Below are positions 14,632-23,408 of a stretch of DNA of 42,909 nt, piece by piece. The notes under the pieces are model-generated. The model had not been told where the DNA came from, made no database searches, and was given only the letters and a program-made list of their open reading frames with translations. The position numbers and the translations under genes are program-made. The stretch's first letter is position 1; every line of letters starts with the position of its first letter. Origin of the DNA: an uncultured Oscillospiraceae bacterium (lineage in GTDB: Bacteria; Bacillota; Clostridia; Oscillospirales; Oscillospiraceae); assembly GCA_900757655.1 (NCBI GenBank), contig CAAEOT010000012.1:1-42909 (forward strand). The letters are read 5' to 3'.

Positions 14632-15636
14632 ATGATCGTCGTACTCAAACATGGCGTGGAAGCCGCAAAGCGCGAGCAGCTCATCGACTGGCTCGAGGGT
14701 CAGGGCCTGACCATCCACATTTCCGAGGGCGAATATCAGACCGTGCTCGGCCTCGTCGGCGACACGACCCGCGTGGATATGGATCTGATCGGCAGCCTCG
14801 GCATCGTTGACAGTGTCAAGCGCGTGACCGAGCCATTCAAGTGCTGCAACCGCAAGTTCCACCCGGACGACACCGTCGTGGATGTCGGCGGTGTGAAGAT
14901 CGGCGGCGGTAACTTCGTCATGATCGCCGGGCCCTGCTCCGTTGAGTCCGAGGAGCAGATCGTCGCGGTCGCGAAGGCCGTCAAGGCCTCCGGTGCGAAC
15001 ATCCTGCGCGGCGGCGCGTTCAAGCCCCGCACCTCTCCCTACGACTTTCAGGGCCTGAAGGCCACCGGCCTCGAGCTGCTCAAGATCGCACGGCAGGAGA
15101 CCGGGCTGCCCATCGTGACGGAGATCATGGGTGTTGAGCACCTGCCCCTGTTCGAGGACGTGGATATCATTCAGGTCGGCGCGCGCAACATGCAGAACTT
15201 CGACCTTCTGCGCGAGCTCGGCAAGCTCCGCAAGCCCATCCTGCTCAAGCGCGGCCTCGCCAGCACGCTCAAGGAGCTGCTCATGAGCGCCGAGTACATC
15301 ATGGCCGGCGGCAACGAGCAGGTCATCCTCTGCGAGCGCGGCATCCGCACATTCGACGATTACACCCGCAACACGCTCGACCTCGCGGCCGTGCCCATGC
15401 TCAAGGAGTTGACGCACCTGCCCATCATTGTTGACCCGAGCCACGCGACCGGCATTGCCCGCCTCGTCGAGCCGATGGCGCTCGCCGCGACGGCCTGCGG
15501 CGCGGACGGTCTCATCATCGAGGTGCACAACGACCCCATGCACGCCCTGTGCGACGGCGCGCAGTCCCTGCGCCCGGAGGTCTACGACGACCTCGCCAAA
15601 AAGGTGCGCAGCATCCGTGAGGTGATCGCGAAATGA
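14632..15636 (+). CDS. aroF: 3-deoxy-7-phosphoheptulonate (DAHP) synthase, type I-beta
   Basis: 334 residues with GGAGG before the ATG. The N-terminal ferredoxin-like regulatory domain (residues 1-65, MIVVLKHGVEAAKREQLIDWL) is followed by the TIM barrel, with IAGPCSVES, GGAFKPRTSPYDFQG, VGARNMQNF, LLKRGLA, CERGIRTF, VDPSHATG and a C-terminal IEVHNDPMHALCDGAQS. It condenses phosphoenolpyruvate and erythrose 4-phosphate, the first step of aromatic biosynthesis. The N-terminal domain in this subfamily gives feedback inhibition by Phe or Tyr (family knowledge). It is the first gene of an eight-gene operon behind the attenuator, overlapping tyrA by 4 bases. Confidence 0.95.
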   Translation: MIVVLKHGVEAAKREQLIDWLEGQGLTIHISEGEYQTVLGLVGDTTRVDMDLIGSLGIVDSVKRVTEPFKCCNRKFHPDDTVVDVGGVKIGGGNFVMIAGPCSVESEEQIVAVAKAVKASGANILRGGAFKPRTSPYDFQGLKATGLELLKIARQETGLPIVTEIMGVEHLPLFEDVDIIQVGARNMQNFDLLRELGKLRKPILLKRGLASTLKELLMSAEYIMAGGNEQVILCERGIRTFDDYTRNTLDLAAVPMLKELTHLPIIVDPSHATGIARLVEPMALAATACGADGLIIEVHNDPMHALCDGAQSLRPEVYDDLAKKVRSIREVIAK

Positions 15637-16466
15637 CGGTCGGCATCGTTGGTCTGGGCCTGATCGGCGGCTCCTTTGCCAAGGCCTATCACGAAGCGGG
15701 CGCGACCGTGCTCGCCTGGAACCGCAGCCGCAGCGTGCTTGATTTCGCCGTCATGAGCGGCGCGGTGGACGGCGAGCTCACGGAGGAGAATATCGCCTCG
15801 TGCGACCTCGTGCTCATTGCGCTCTACCCGGAGGCGACGATCGACTGGTTCCGCCGCATGGCTCCGCACATCGGCCCGCACCCCGTCGTGCTCGACTGCG
15901 GCGGCACGAAGCGCACCATCTGTGCCGCGTGCTTCCCGATCGCGAAGGAGCACGGTGTTACGTTCCTCGGCGGTCACCCGATGGCCGGTACGCAGTACTC
16001 CGGCTTCAAGAACGCGAAAGCGACCATGTATCATGGCGCGCCGATGGTCATCGTGCCGCCGGACTTTGACGACGTGCTGCTCTTTGACCGCGTCAAGCAG
16101 CTGCTCCAGCCCGCGGGCTTCTCGCGCTTCTCGTTCACGACGGCGGAGGCGCACGACGAGATGATCGCTTTCACCTCGCAGATGGCGCACGTAGTCTCGA
16201 ATGCGTATATCAAGAGCTCTACGGCCTCGCAGCACAAGGGCTTTTCTGCCGGCAGCTACAAGGATATGACCCGCGTCGCATGGCTGAGCCCCGAGATGTG
16301 GGCCGAGCTCTTTCTGGAAAACAAGGACAATCTGCTCCATGAGCTGGACATATTCATGGCGCATCTGGGCGAGTACCGCGACGCGATGGTGCGCGACGAC
16401 CTGCCCGCGCTCACGCGCCTGCTCGACGAGGGCCGCCGGCGCAAGGAGGAGGTGGACGGCCGATGA
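15633..16466 (+). CDS. tyrA: Prephenate dehydrogenase
   Basis: 277 residues. An N-terminal Rossmann fold with GLGLIGGSFAKA binds NAD(P); GGHPMAGTQYSGF contains the conserved catalytic His115; the C-terminal part is the all-helical dimer domain. No C-terminal ACT domain is present, so Tyr feedback by an ACT domain is not expected. It oxidatively decarboxylates prephenate to 4-hydroxyphenylpyruvate for tyrosine. Both ends overlap neighbours by 4 bases (ATGA). Confidence 0.92.
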   Translation: MTVGIVGLGLIGGSFAKAYHEAGATVLAWNRSRSVLDFAVMSGAVDGELTEENIASCDLVLIALYPEATIDWFRRMAPHIGPHPVVLDCGGTKRTICAACFPIAKEHGVTFLGGHPMAGTQYSGFKNAKATMYHGAPMVIVPPDFDDVLLFDRVKQLLQPAGFSRFSFTTAEAHDEMIAFTSQMAHVVSNAYIKSSTASQHKGFSAGSYKDMTRVAWLSPEMWAELFLENKDNLLHELDIFMAHLGEYRDAMVRDDLPALTRLLDEGRRRKEEVDGR

Positions 16467-17524
16467 CGACCATCCATGTAACCGCCTCGCGCGATTATGA
16501 TGTGCTCGTGCAGCCGGGCCTGCTCGATGATGCCGGCGCGCAGATCGCACAGGTACTCGGCACGGGCCGCACAGCGGCCATCGTCTCGGGGGAGACCGTG
16601 GCGGGGCTGTATGCCGCGCGGCTCGCGGCGTCGCTCACGCGCGCGGGCTTTCGCGCCGTGACGTTTCCGTATCCCGGCGGTGAGCACTGCAAGACGCTCG
16701 CCACCTACGCGGCGCTGCTGGACTTTCTGGCCGCGCACCGCCTGAGCCGCAGCGACCTGATCGTCGCGCTCGGCGGCGGCGTGACCGGCGACCTCGCGGG
16801 CTTTGCCGCCGCGACGTATCAGCGCGGCATCCCGTTCGTGCAGGTGCCGACAACGCTGCTGGCCGCCGTGGACTCCTCCGTCGGCGGCAAGACGGCCGTG
16901 AACCTCGTGAGCGGCAAAAATCAGGTCGGCTGTTTCTATCAGCCGAGCCTTGTGCTCTGTGACCCGGATACGCTGCGCACCCTCCCGCCGGAGGAATACC
17001 GCAACGGCTGCGCCGAGGTCATCAAATACGCCGTGCTGCGCAGCGAGCCGTTCTTCTCCGAGCTGCGTGCGGCCCCGGTCAGCGCGCAGGTGGAGCACGT
17101 CATCGCGACGTGTGTCGGCATGAAGCGCGACCTCGTCGCGGCCGATGAGTTCGACCGCGGCAGCCGCCAGCTGCTGAACCTCGGCCACTCGTTCGGCCAC
17201 GCGGTCGAAAAATGCAGCGATTACGCCGTGCCGCACGGCTGCGGCGTGGCCATTGGCATGGCCATTATCGCGCGCGCGGCCGCCAAACGCGGCATCTGCA
17301 CGGAGGACACCTGCGCACAGATCATCGCGCTCCTGCGGCAGTACGGCCTGCCGACGGAGACGGACTTCACCTGTGACGCGCTCACGGACGCCGCGCGCTC
17401 GGATAAAAAGATCGCAGACGGCAAGCTGCACCTCATCGTGCCGGAGCGCATCGGCCATTGCCGCATCGAGGCGATCCCGGCGGCGGACATCCGCGCCTGG
17501 CTCGCGGACGGAGGCATCGCATGA
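16463..17524 (+). CDS. aroB: 3-dehydroquinate synthase
   Basis: 353 residues. NAD and metal signatures: GGGVTGDLAGFAAATYQRG, VPTTLLAAVDSSVGGKTAVN, a KNQVGCFYQP loop, NGCAEVIKYA, LNLGHSFGHAVE (zinc-binding His) and PHGCGVAIGM. It converts DAHP to 3-dehydroquinate, the second step of the shikimate pathway. It is joined to tyrA and aroA by 4-base overlaps. Confidence 0.95.
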   Translation: MTTIHVTASRDYDVLVQPGLLDDAGAQIAQVLGTGRTAAIVSGETVAGLYAARLAASLTRAGFRAVTFPYPGGEHCKTLATYAALLDFLAAHRLSRSDLIVALGGGVTGDLAGFAAATYQRGIPFVQVPTTLLAAVDSSVGGKTAVNLVSGKNQVGCFYQPSLVLCDPDTLRTLPPEEYRNGCAEVIKYAVLRSEPFFSELRAAPVSAQVEHVIATCVGMKRDLVAADEFDRGSRQLLNLGHSFGHAVEKCSDYAVPHGCGVAIGMAIIARAAAKRGICTEDTCAQIIALLRQYGLPTETDFTCDALTDAARSDKKIADGKLHLIVPERIGHCRIEAIPAADIRAWLADGGIA

Positions 17525-18801
17525 ATCAGACCGTTCTACCCGGGCCGCGCACGGGCAGCGTGCGCATCCCGGCCTCCAAATCGCAGGCGCACCGCCTGCT
17601 CATCTGCGCCGCCCTCGGCGCGCAGCCCGTGGCGCTGCGGTGCGACGGCGTCTCGGCCGACATCGCCGCCACGGCGCGCTGCCTGCGCGCGCTCGGCGCG
17701 GACATCACGGACGACGGCGCGGGCACGTTTCGCATCGTCCCCATTGCCGGGGAAATGCCCGCGCACGCCGACCTTTTCTGCGGCGAGAGCGGCTCGACAC
17801 TGCGCTTTCTGCTGCCGGTCGTGGGCGCGCTCGGCGCGGACGTGACCTTCCGCATGGAGGGGCGTCTGCCGGAGCGGCCGCTGTCACCGCTCGACGCGGT
17901 GCTCGCGGCGCACGGCATGACCATCCGGCGCGACGGCGCGCTGCTGCACGTCAGCGGGCAGCTTCACCCCGGCGCCTATGAATTGCCAGGCGATGTGTCC
18001 TCACAGTACATCTCCGGCCTGCTCATGGCGCTGCCGCGCCTGCCGGGAGAGAGCACGCTCGCCGTGACGGGTAGGCTCGAGTCTGCGGGCTATATCGCCA
18101 TGACGGAGGACGCGCTGCGCCTGTCCGGCATCCGCCTGCAAAAGAGCGGCAGGACGTACACCATCCCCGGCGGCCAGACGGCGCGCCTCCCGGCGCGGTG
18201 CCGTGTGGAGGGCGACTGGTCGAACGCCGCGTTTTTCCTGTGCATGGGCGCGCTCTCGCCTGCCGGCGTCACGGTCACGGGCCTTGCATCCAACTCGCCG
18301 CAGGGTGACCGCGCGGTGCTCGATGTCCTGCGCCGCTTCGGCGCGGACGTGCGCGAGACACAGGACACCGTCACCGTCCGGCGCGGCGCACTGCACGGCG
18401 TCACGATCGACGCTGCGCCCATCCCGGATCTGATCCCGGTGCTGAGCGTCGTCGCCGCGCTTGCGGACGGCCAGACGCAGATCGTCAACGCCGTCCGCCT
18501 GCGGCTCAAGGAGTCTGACCGGCTCGAGAGCACGGCCGCCATGCTGCGCGCGCTCGGCGCGCAGGTGGAGATGCACGACAGCGGCCTGACCATTACTGGC
18601 CGAAAGATGCTCACCGGCGGCACGGTCGACCCGCAGCACGACCACCGCATCGCCATGGCGGCGGCCACCGCCGCCTGCGGCTGTACCGCGCCCGTCACGG
18701 TGCGCGACCGCACCTGTATTGAGAAATCCTACCCCCGCTTCTGGACGGATCTTTCCGCGTTGAAAACCGTTCCCGCGGCGGAGAATACAGAACTTGAATA
18801 A
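17521..18801 (+). CDS. aroA: 5-enolpyruvylshikimate-3-phosphate synthase
   Basis: 426 residues; the ATG at 17521 overlaps the aroB stop codon (the open frame extends 21 codons earlier into aroB, which I reject). Motifs: PASKSQAHRLLI (Lys and Ser of the phosphoenolpyruvate/shikimate 3-phosphate site), GESGSTLRFLLP, SSQYISGLLMALP, VEGDWSNAAFF, PDLIPVLSVVAA, RLKESDRLES and DHRIAMA. The loop that reads NAGTAMRP in enterobacterial enzymes is ESGSTLRFL here, a clostridial variant in the region that controls glyphosate binding; sensitivity cannot be predicted by eye. Sixth step of the pathway. Confidence 0.95.
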   Translation: MNQTVLPGPRTGSVRIPASKSQAHRLLICAALGAQPVALRCDGVSADIAATARCLRALGADITDDGAGTFRIVPIAGEMPAHADLFCGESGSTLRFLLPVVGALGADVTFRMEGRLPERPLSPLDAVLAAHGMTIRRDGALLHVSGQLHPGAYELPGDVSSQYISGLLMALPRLPGESTLAVTGRLESAGYIAMTEDALRLSGIRLQKSGRTYTIPGGQTARLPARCRVEGDWSNAAFFLCMGALSPAGVTVTGLASNSPQGDRAVLDVLRRFGADVRETQDTVTVRRGALHGVTIDAAPIPDLIPVLSVVAALADGQTQIVNAVRLRLKESDRLESTAAMLRALGAQVEMHDSGLTITGRKMLTGGTVDPQHDHRIAMAAATAACGCTAPVTVRDRTCIEKSYPRFWTDLSALKTVPAAENTELE

Positions 18802-18812
18802 GGAGCTTGACC

Positions 18813-19955
18813 ATGGAACTTAGTGACTATCGCCAGCAGATCGACGGCATCGACAGCCAGCTGCTCGCCCTGTTTTACCAGCGCATGGAGGTCGCGGCAC
18901 AGATTGCGGGCTACAAGAAGGCGCACAATCTCCCGGCGCTCGACGCCGGACGTGAGCGCGCCAAGCTGCAGCAGATCGCAGACGCCGCACCGGAGGACCT
19001 GCGCGAATACGCCGTGTCGCTCTACTCGCTCATCTTTGAGCTCAGCCGCAGCTGCCAGAACCGGCTGCTCGGCGTCACGAGCCCGCTGACTGCCGAGATC
19101 GAGCAGGCCATCGCGCGCACACCGCAGCTGTTCCCGGAGCATCCGGCCGTCGCGTGCCAGGGCGTGGAGGGCGCGTATTCCCAGCTCGCGTGCGACCGCC
19201 TGTTCACGATGCCGAACGTGTTTTACTGCGCTACGTTCGAGGCGGTGTTCGCCGCCATCGAAAAGGGCCTGTGCCGCTACGGTGTCATCCCGCTGGAAAA
19301 CAGCACGGCCGGCTCCGTCAACGCCGTGTACGATCTGATGATGCAGCACAACTTCCGCATCGTGCGCAGTGTGCGCCTGAAGATCGACCACTGCCTGCTG
19401 GCCAAGCCCGGTACAAAGCTCTCGGACATCAAGGAAATCTACTCGCACGAGCAGGCCATCAGCCAGTGCGGCCGCTTCCTGCAGAGTCTGCCGGGCGTGA
19501 CGGTCGTGCGCTGCGAGAACACCGCCGTGGCCGCCAAGCGCGTGGCCGAGTCGGACCGCACGGACGTCGCGGCGCTCTCGTCGCGCGCGTGCGTCGGGCT
19601 CTACGGGCTTGAGAGCCTGGCCTCCTCCGTGCAGGATCAGGGCAACAACTACACGCGCTTTATCTGCATCGCCAAGGACCTTGAGATCTATCCCGGCGCC
19701 GACCGCACGAGCCTCATGATGGTGCTGCCGCACAAGCCCGGCTCCCTGTACAAGGTGCTCTCGCGCTTTTATGCGCTCGGCATCAACCTCAACAAGCTCG
19801 AGAGCCGTCCGCTGCCGGAGCGTGACTTTGAGTTCATGTTCTACTTCGATCTCGAGACGTCGGTCTATTCGCCGCAGTTCCAGCAGCTCATGGGCGAGCT
19901 GCCGGTCCTGTGTGAGGAATTCTCCTATCTCGGCAGCTATCGTGAGGTGGTGTGA
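18813..19955 (+). CDS. pheA: Bifunctional chorismate mutase/prephenate dehydratase
   Basis: 380 residues; AGGAG precedes the ATG at 18813 (an upstream TTG two codons earlier is inside the ribosome binding spacer). Domains: an AroQ-type chorismate mutase (1-85, LSDYRQQIDGIDSQLLALF...), then prephenate dehydratase (about 105-285, VACQGVEGAYSQLA, IPLENSTAGSVNAVYDLM, NNYTRFICIA with the catalytic Thr-Arg-Phe). Last is an ACT domain (about 298-375, HKPGSLYKVL and NKLESRPLP) that binds phenylalanine for feedback inhibition. It makes phenylpyruvate from chorismate. It lies 11 bases after aroA, the only gap without overlap in this operon. Confidence 0.94.
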   Translation: MELSDYRQQIDGIDSQLLALFYQRMEVAAQIAGYKKAHNLPALDAGRERAKLQQIADAAPEDLREYAVSLYSLIFELSRSCQNRLLGVTSPLTAEIEQAIARTPQLFPEHPAVACQGVEGAYSQLACDRLFTMPNVFYCATFEAVFAAIEKGLCRYGVIPLENSTAGSVNAVYDLMMQHNFRIVRSVRLKIDHCLLAKPGTKLSDIKEIYSHEQAISQCGRFLQSLPGVTVVRCENTAVAAKRVAESDRTDVAALSSRACVGLYGLESLASSVQDQGNNYTRFICIAKDLEIYPGADRTSLMMVLPHKPGSLYKVLSRFYALGINLNKLESRPLPERDFEFMFYFDLETSVYSPQFQQLMGELPVLCEEFSYLGSYREVV

Positions 19956-21175
19956 TGATGCGGTGCGGACTTCTGGGCGAAAAGCTCGGCCACAGCTATT
20001 CGCCGGCCATCCACGCGCAGCTCGCCGACTATGCCTACGGGCTCTATGAGGTCGCGCCGGAGGACCTGCCGGCGTTTTTGACCGGCGGCGATTTTGACGC
20101 GCTCAATGTGACCATTCCGTATAAGAAGGCGGTCATCCCGTACTGCGCGGAGCTCTCGCCGATCGCGCGCAAGCTCGGCAGCGTGAACGTGCTCGTCCGC
20201 CGGCCGGACGGCACGCTCTACGGCGACAATGCCGACGCTTTCGGCTTCGAGTACCTCGTGCGCCACAGCGGCATCGACGTCGCGGGGCAAAAGGCGCTCG
20301 TGCTCGGCAACGGCGGCGCGTCCGCGACCATTCAGGCCGTGCTCGAGCAGCTCGGTGCGCACGTGACGGTCATCTCCCGCCACGGGCCGGATAATTATGA
20401 GAACCTCGACCGCCATGCCGACGCGCACGTGATCGTGAACACCACGCCGGTCGGTATGTACCCGAACACCGGAAAGGCCGCCGTCGACCTGCGGCAGTTC
20501 CCGCAGTGCGCGGGCGTGCTTGACATCGTCTATAACCCCGCGCGCACGGCGCTGCTGCTGCAGGCGGAAAGCCTCGGCATCCCGTGCGCGGGCGGGCTGT
20601 ACATGCTCGTGGCGCAGGCCAAGCGCAGCTGTGAGGTGTTCACCGATACGGTCATCGACGATGCGGAGATCCTGCGCATCCACCGCCTGCTGCGGCAGGA
20701 GATGGAGAACATTGTCCTCATCGGTATGCCCGGCAGCGGTAAGAGCACGATCGCGGCGCTGCTTGCCGAGCGGCTGCACCGCCCGGTGCTCGACAGCGAC
20801 GCGCAGATCGTCGAGACTGCGGGCGTGTCCATTCCGGACATCTTTGCCGCCGGGGGAGAGGACGCTTTCCGTGCACGGGAGACGGCCACACTCGCGGAAC
20901 TCGGCAAGCGCTCGGGCGCGGTGCTCGCGACGGGCGGCGGCTGTGTCTGCCGGGAGGAAAACTACCCGCTCCTGCACCAGAACGGCACGATCCTCTGGCT
21001 CCAGCGCGACCTCGCGCGCCTGCCGAAGGACGGCCGCCCCATTTCCCAGCGCAGCGACCTTGCCGCGCTCTACGCGCAGCGCGCGCCGCTGTACGCCCGC
21101 TTTGCCGACGCGGTCATTGACAATAACGGCACGCCGGAGGAGACGGTGCAGAAAATTCTGGAGGTGCTGGCATGA
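19955..21175 (+). CDS. aroEK: Shikimate dehydrogenase-shikimate kinase fusion
   Basis: 406 residues from the ATG at 19955 (TGATG overlap with pheA; a second ATG follows directly). Residues 1-249 are shikimate dehydrogenase: GHSYSPAIH (shikimate binding Ser), NVTIPYKKAV (catalytic Lys), DNADAFGF (catalytic Asp) and GNGGASATIQ (NADP loop). Residues 250-406 are shikimate kinase: IGMPGSGKST (P-loop), LDSDAQIVE, FRARE and ATGGGCV. The join is a short linker around HRLLRQEMENI, with no stop or frameshift. It performs two consecutive-use steps (dehydroshikimate to shikimate to shikimate 3-phosphate). Fusion of the two is uncommon compared with separate genes. Confidence 0.93.
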   Translation: MMRCGLLGEKLGHSYSPAIHAQLADYAYGLYEVAPEDLPAFLTGGDFDALNVTIPYKKAVIPYCAELSPIARKLGSVNVLVRRPDGTLYGDNADAFGFEYLVRHSGIDVAGQKALVLGNGGASATIQAVLEQLGAHVTVISRHGPDNYENLDRHADAHVIVNTTPVGMYPNTGKAAVDLRQFPQCAGVLDIVYNPARTALLLQAESLGIPCAGGLYMLVAQAKRSCEVFTDTVIDDAEILRIHRLLRQEMENIVLIGMPGSGKSTIAALLAERLHRPVLDSDAQIVETAGVSIPDIFAAGGEDAFRARETATLAELGKRSGAVLATGGGCVCREENYPLLHQNGTILWLQRDLARLPKDGRPISQRSDLAALYAQRAPLYARFADAVIDNNGTPEETVQKILEVLA

Positions 21176-21615
21176 AGTTTCTCGTCATCAATGGGCCGAA
21201 CCTGAACCTGCTCGGCCTGCGTGAGCCGGCCATCTATGGCAGCCGGAGCTTTGCCGCGCTGCAGGACTTTATCCGCGCATCCGCCGCCAAGGCGGGCGTG
21301 GAGGTCGCGCTGTTTCAGTCCAACCACGAGGGCGCGATCGTCGACGCCATTCAGGCGGCCTACGGCACCGCGGACGGCATCATCATCAACCCTGCCGCCT
21401 ATACGCACACGAGCGTGGCCATTCTCGACGCGCTCAAGGCCGTGGCGCTCCCGGCGGTGGAGGTACACCTGTCGGACGTCAGCGCCCGGGAGCCTTTTCG
21501 CCAGATCTCCTATGCCGGCATGGCGTGCGTGAAAACGTACATGGGCCTCGGCTTCGAGGGTTACCGGCAGGCCATTTTGTACCTGAAACAGTATCTTGAG
21601 GAGGCAAACGCATGA
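21172..21615 (+). CDS. aroQ: 3-dehydroquinate dehydratase, type II
   Basis: 147 residues, typical of the dodecameric type II enzyme. Motifs: NGPNLNLLGLREPAIYG (catalytic Arg and Tyr), FQSNHEGAIVDAI, INPAAYTHTSVAI (catalytic His) and EVHLSDVSAREPFR. It dehydrates 3-dehydroquinate to 3-dehydroshikimate. Coupled by 4-base overlaps to aroEK and the aminotransferase. Confidence 0.95.
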   Translation: MKFLVINGPNLNLLGLREPAIYGSRSFAALQDFIRASAAKAGVEVALFQSNHEGAIVDAIQAAYGTADGIIINPAAYTHTSVAILDALKAVALPAVEVHLSDVSAREPFRQISYAGMACVKTYMGLGFEGYRQAILYLKQYLEEANA

Positions 21616-22805
21616 TCTCAAAACAAATGATCGACTGGGGCGAGAGCGGCTGCTCCATCCGCGAGATCGCGGCCTACGGCGAGCGCCGCGCGGCTGAGAT
21701 CGGCCCCGAAAACGTCTATAACTTTGCCATCGGCAATCCGAGCATCGACCCGCCGGACTGTGTGCACGCGGCCGTCGAGCGCCTGCTGCGCACCGTGCCG
21801 CCCACGCAGCTGCACGCCTACGCGCCCGCGCCGGGCATGGCGTCCGTGCGCGAAAAGGTCGCGGCCTATCTGACGGACACCTTCAGCGAGGCGTACCGCG
21901 CGCAGGACATTTACATGACCGACGGCGCGTCGAGTGCGCTGGCGATCCTCACGCGTGCGCTCATGGGCCCGGGGGATGAGGCCATCGTGTTCGCACCGTA
22001 CTTCCCGGAGTACGCCGTCTATGCCGAGGCGGCGGGCGGCAGCGTGCGCGTCGTGCCGTGCCGGGCGGACACGTTTGCGCTCGATCTGGAGGCGCTCGCG
22101 GCCGCCGTGACGGAAAAGACCGCGCTGCTCATTCTGAACTCCCCGAATAACCCCTCCGGCGTCGTCATCTCGCGCCCGGAGCTTGAGGCGCTGGCGGCCC
22201 TGCTGCGCGAAAAGCAGGCCCAGTACGGCCACCCGATCTACATCATCGCCGACGAGCCATACCGTGAGCTGGTCTATGGCGGGGTGGAGGTGCCGTTCCT
22301 GCCAGCAATTTACCCGAACGCGATCTACTGCTATTCCTACAGCAAGACGCTGTCCCTGCCCGGTGAGCGCGTGGGCTTTCTCGCCCTGCACCCGGCCATG
22401 GACGATTATGCCGCCGTGCACGCGGCCGTGCTCGGTGCGGGGCGCGCGCTGGGGTATATCTGTGTGTCGTCGCTGTTCCAGCTCGCCGTGGCGGAGTGCC
22501 TCGGCCAGACGGCGGACATCTCGGCGTATGCGGCCAACCGCGAGCTCATTTACGGCGCGCTCACGGACATGGGCTATGCGTGCGCGCGGCCGGACGGCGC
22601 GTTTTATCTCTTCCTCAAGTCGCCGGAGCCGGATTCCAGGGCGTTTTGCCGCCGCGCGATGGACTATGACATCCTGCTCGTACCGGGCGATGATTTCGGC
22701 TGCCCCGGCTATGCGCGCCTGGCCTACTGCGTGGCGCGCAGCCAGCTCGAGCGCTCGCTCCCGGCGTTCCGGAAGCTGGCTGAGAGCTACGGGCTCTCTA
22801 AGTGA
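21612..22805 (+). CDS. Class I/II PLP aminotransferase, probably aromatic/aspartate type
   Basis: 397 residues. Fold-type I landmarks: IGNPSIDPPD near the N-terminus, DGASSALAILTRAL, LNSPNNPSGVVIS (PLP Asn), ADEPYRELVY (Asp and Tyr to PLP), YSYSKTLSLPGERVGFL (Schiff-base Lys) and YARLAYCVAR (substrate carboxylate Arg). As the last gene of the operon it most likely transaminates phenylpyruvate and 4-hydroxyphenylpyruvate to Phe and Tyr, completing the pathway (inference from context). Aspartate aminotransferase activity is an alternative. Confidence 0.88.
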   Translation: MISKQMIDWGESGCSIREIAAYGERRAAEIGPENVYNFAIGNPSIDPPDCVHAAVERLLRTVPPTQLHAYAPAPGMASVREKVAAYLTDTFSEAYRAQDIYMTDGASSALAILTRALMGPGDEAIVFAPYFPEYAVYAEAAGGSVRVVPCRADTFALDLEALAAAVTEKTALLILNSPNNPSGVVISRPELEALAALLREKQAQYGHPIYIIADEPYRELVYGGVEVPFLPAIYPNAIYCYSYSKTLSLPGERVGFLALHPAMDDYAAVHAAVLGAGRALGYICVSSLFQLAVAECLGQTADISAYAANRELIYGALTDMGYACARPDGAFYLFLKSPEPDSRAFCRRAMDYDILLVPGDDFGCPGYARLAYCVARSQLERSLPAFRKLAESYGLSK

Positions 22806-22821
22806 CCCCGCAAACAGAAAG

Positions 22822-22855
22822 CGGCGCCCCCGAAGGTTCGGGGGCGCCGTTTTTG
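22822..22855 (+). terminator. Terminator of the aromatic operon
   Basis: A GC-rich stem (22822-22834 with 22837-22849) is followed by TTTTTG. The top A-T pairs must open to form a loop. On the minus strand it is followed only by CTTTCTG, so it is mainly a plus-strand terminator, shared in place with the 3' end of cotF. Confidence 0.88.
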
Positions 22856-22866
22856 CGTGGATGGTG

Positions 22867-23319
22867 TCAGGCGTACATGGCATTGGTGTTCATATAGTCA
22901 TAGATGACCTTGCCATGGTGCTGCTCCTGCTTTTGAATGTCGTTGAGCACGCTGCGGGCGTTGGCATCGCCGAACTCGAACACGCATGTGTCGTACAGGT
23001 GCGAGGCGTGCTTTTCCATCGCGAGCACGTCCGTGCACAGGTAGCAGTCGTTTTGCTTCTGCGGGGTCTCGGTGTTGTTGTAGGTCGCCGTGAACGTCGT
23101 CGGCACGGTCGCGGAGTCTGCCGGGGCGGCGACGGTGCCGCCCTCCATCTGCGTGATCGCGTCGAGATGCTGCTGCTCGACCTGCGCGATCTGCTCGAAC
23201 AGGTTTTTCAGCTGCGGGTCATTGGCGCTGGCGGCGTGGCGGTTGTACTTGTCCACGCACAGCTGCTCCTGCCCTTTGAGATCTTTGAGTAAACTGGCCT
23301 CTTTTGGGGTCAACTGCAT
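22867..23319 (-). CDS. CotF-type spore coat protein
   Basis: 150 residues from an ATG at 23319 with AGGTGA upstream (the longer open frame is unsupported). All-helical, ferritin-like pattern: LTPKEASLLKDLKGQEQLCVDKYNRHA, then NLFEQIAQVEQQHLDAI, a loop rich in Pro/Thr, and TDVLAMEKHASHLYDTCVFEF and DIQKQEQHHGKVIYDYM. The CotF family (spore coat, Pfam Coat_F) has this two-half layout. It indicates an endospore-forming organism. It stands alone and converges with the aromatic operon. Confidence 0.83.
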   Translation of the reverse strand: MQLTPKEASLLKDLKGQEQLCVDKYNRHAASANDPQLKNLFEQIAQVEQQHLDAITQMEGGTVAAPADSATVPTTFTATYNNTETPQKQNDCYLCTDVLAMEKHASHLYDTCVFEFGDANARSVLNDIQKQEQHHGKVIYDYMNTNAMYA

Positions 23320-23336
23320 AAATATCACCTCAGAGC

Positions 23337-23367
23337 CAGTATGCCCACAGACGCGGCGGGGCATACA
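23337..23367 (-). promoter_or_regulatory. Possible sporulation (sigma-G/F-like) promoter of the coat gene
   Basis: On the minus strand TGTATG (23362-23367) and CATACTG (23337-23343) are 18 bases apart, close to the forespore consensus TGAATA/CATACTA, and no housekeeping promoter is evident. Suggestive only. Confidence 0.3.
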
Positions 23368-23408
23368 CCGGTGGGAAAAAAGCTGTGGCGTCCGCACGCA
23401 AAATCGGT

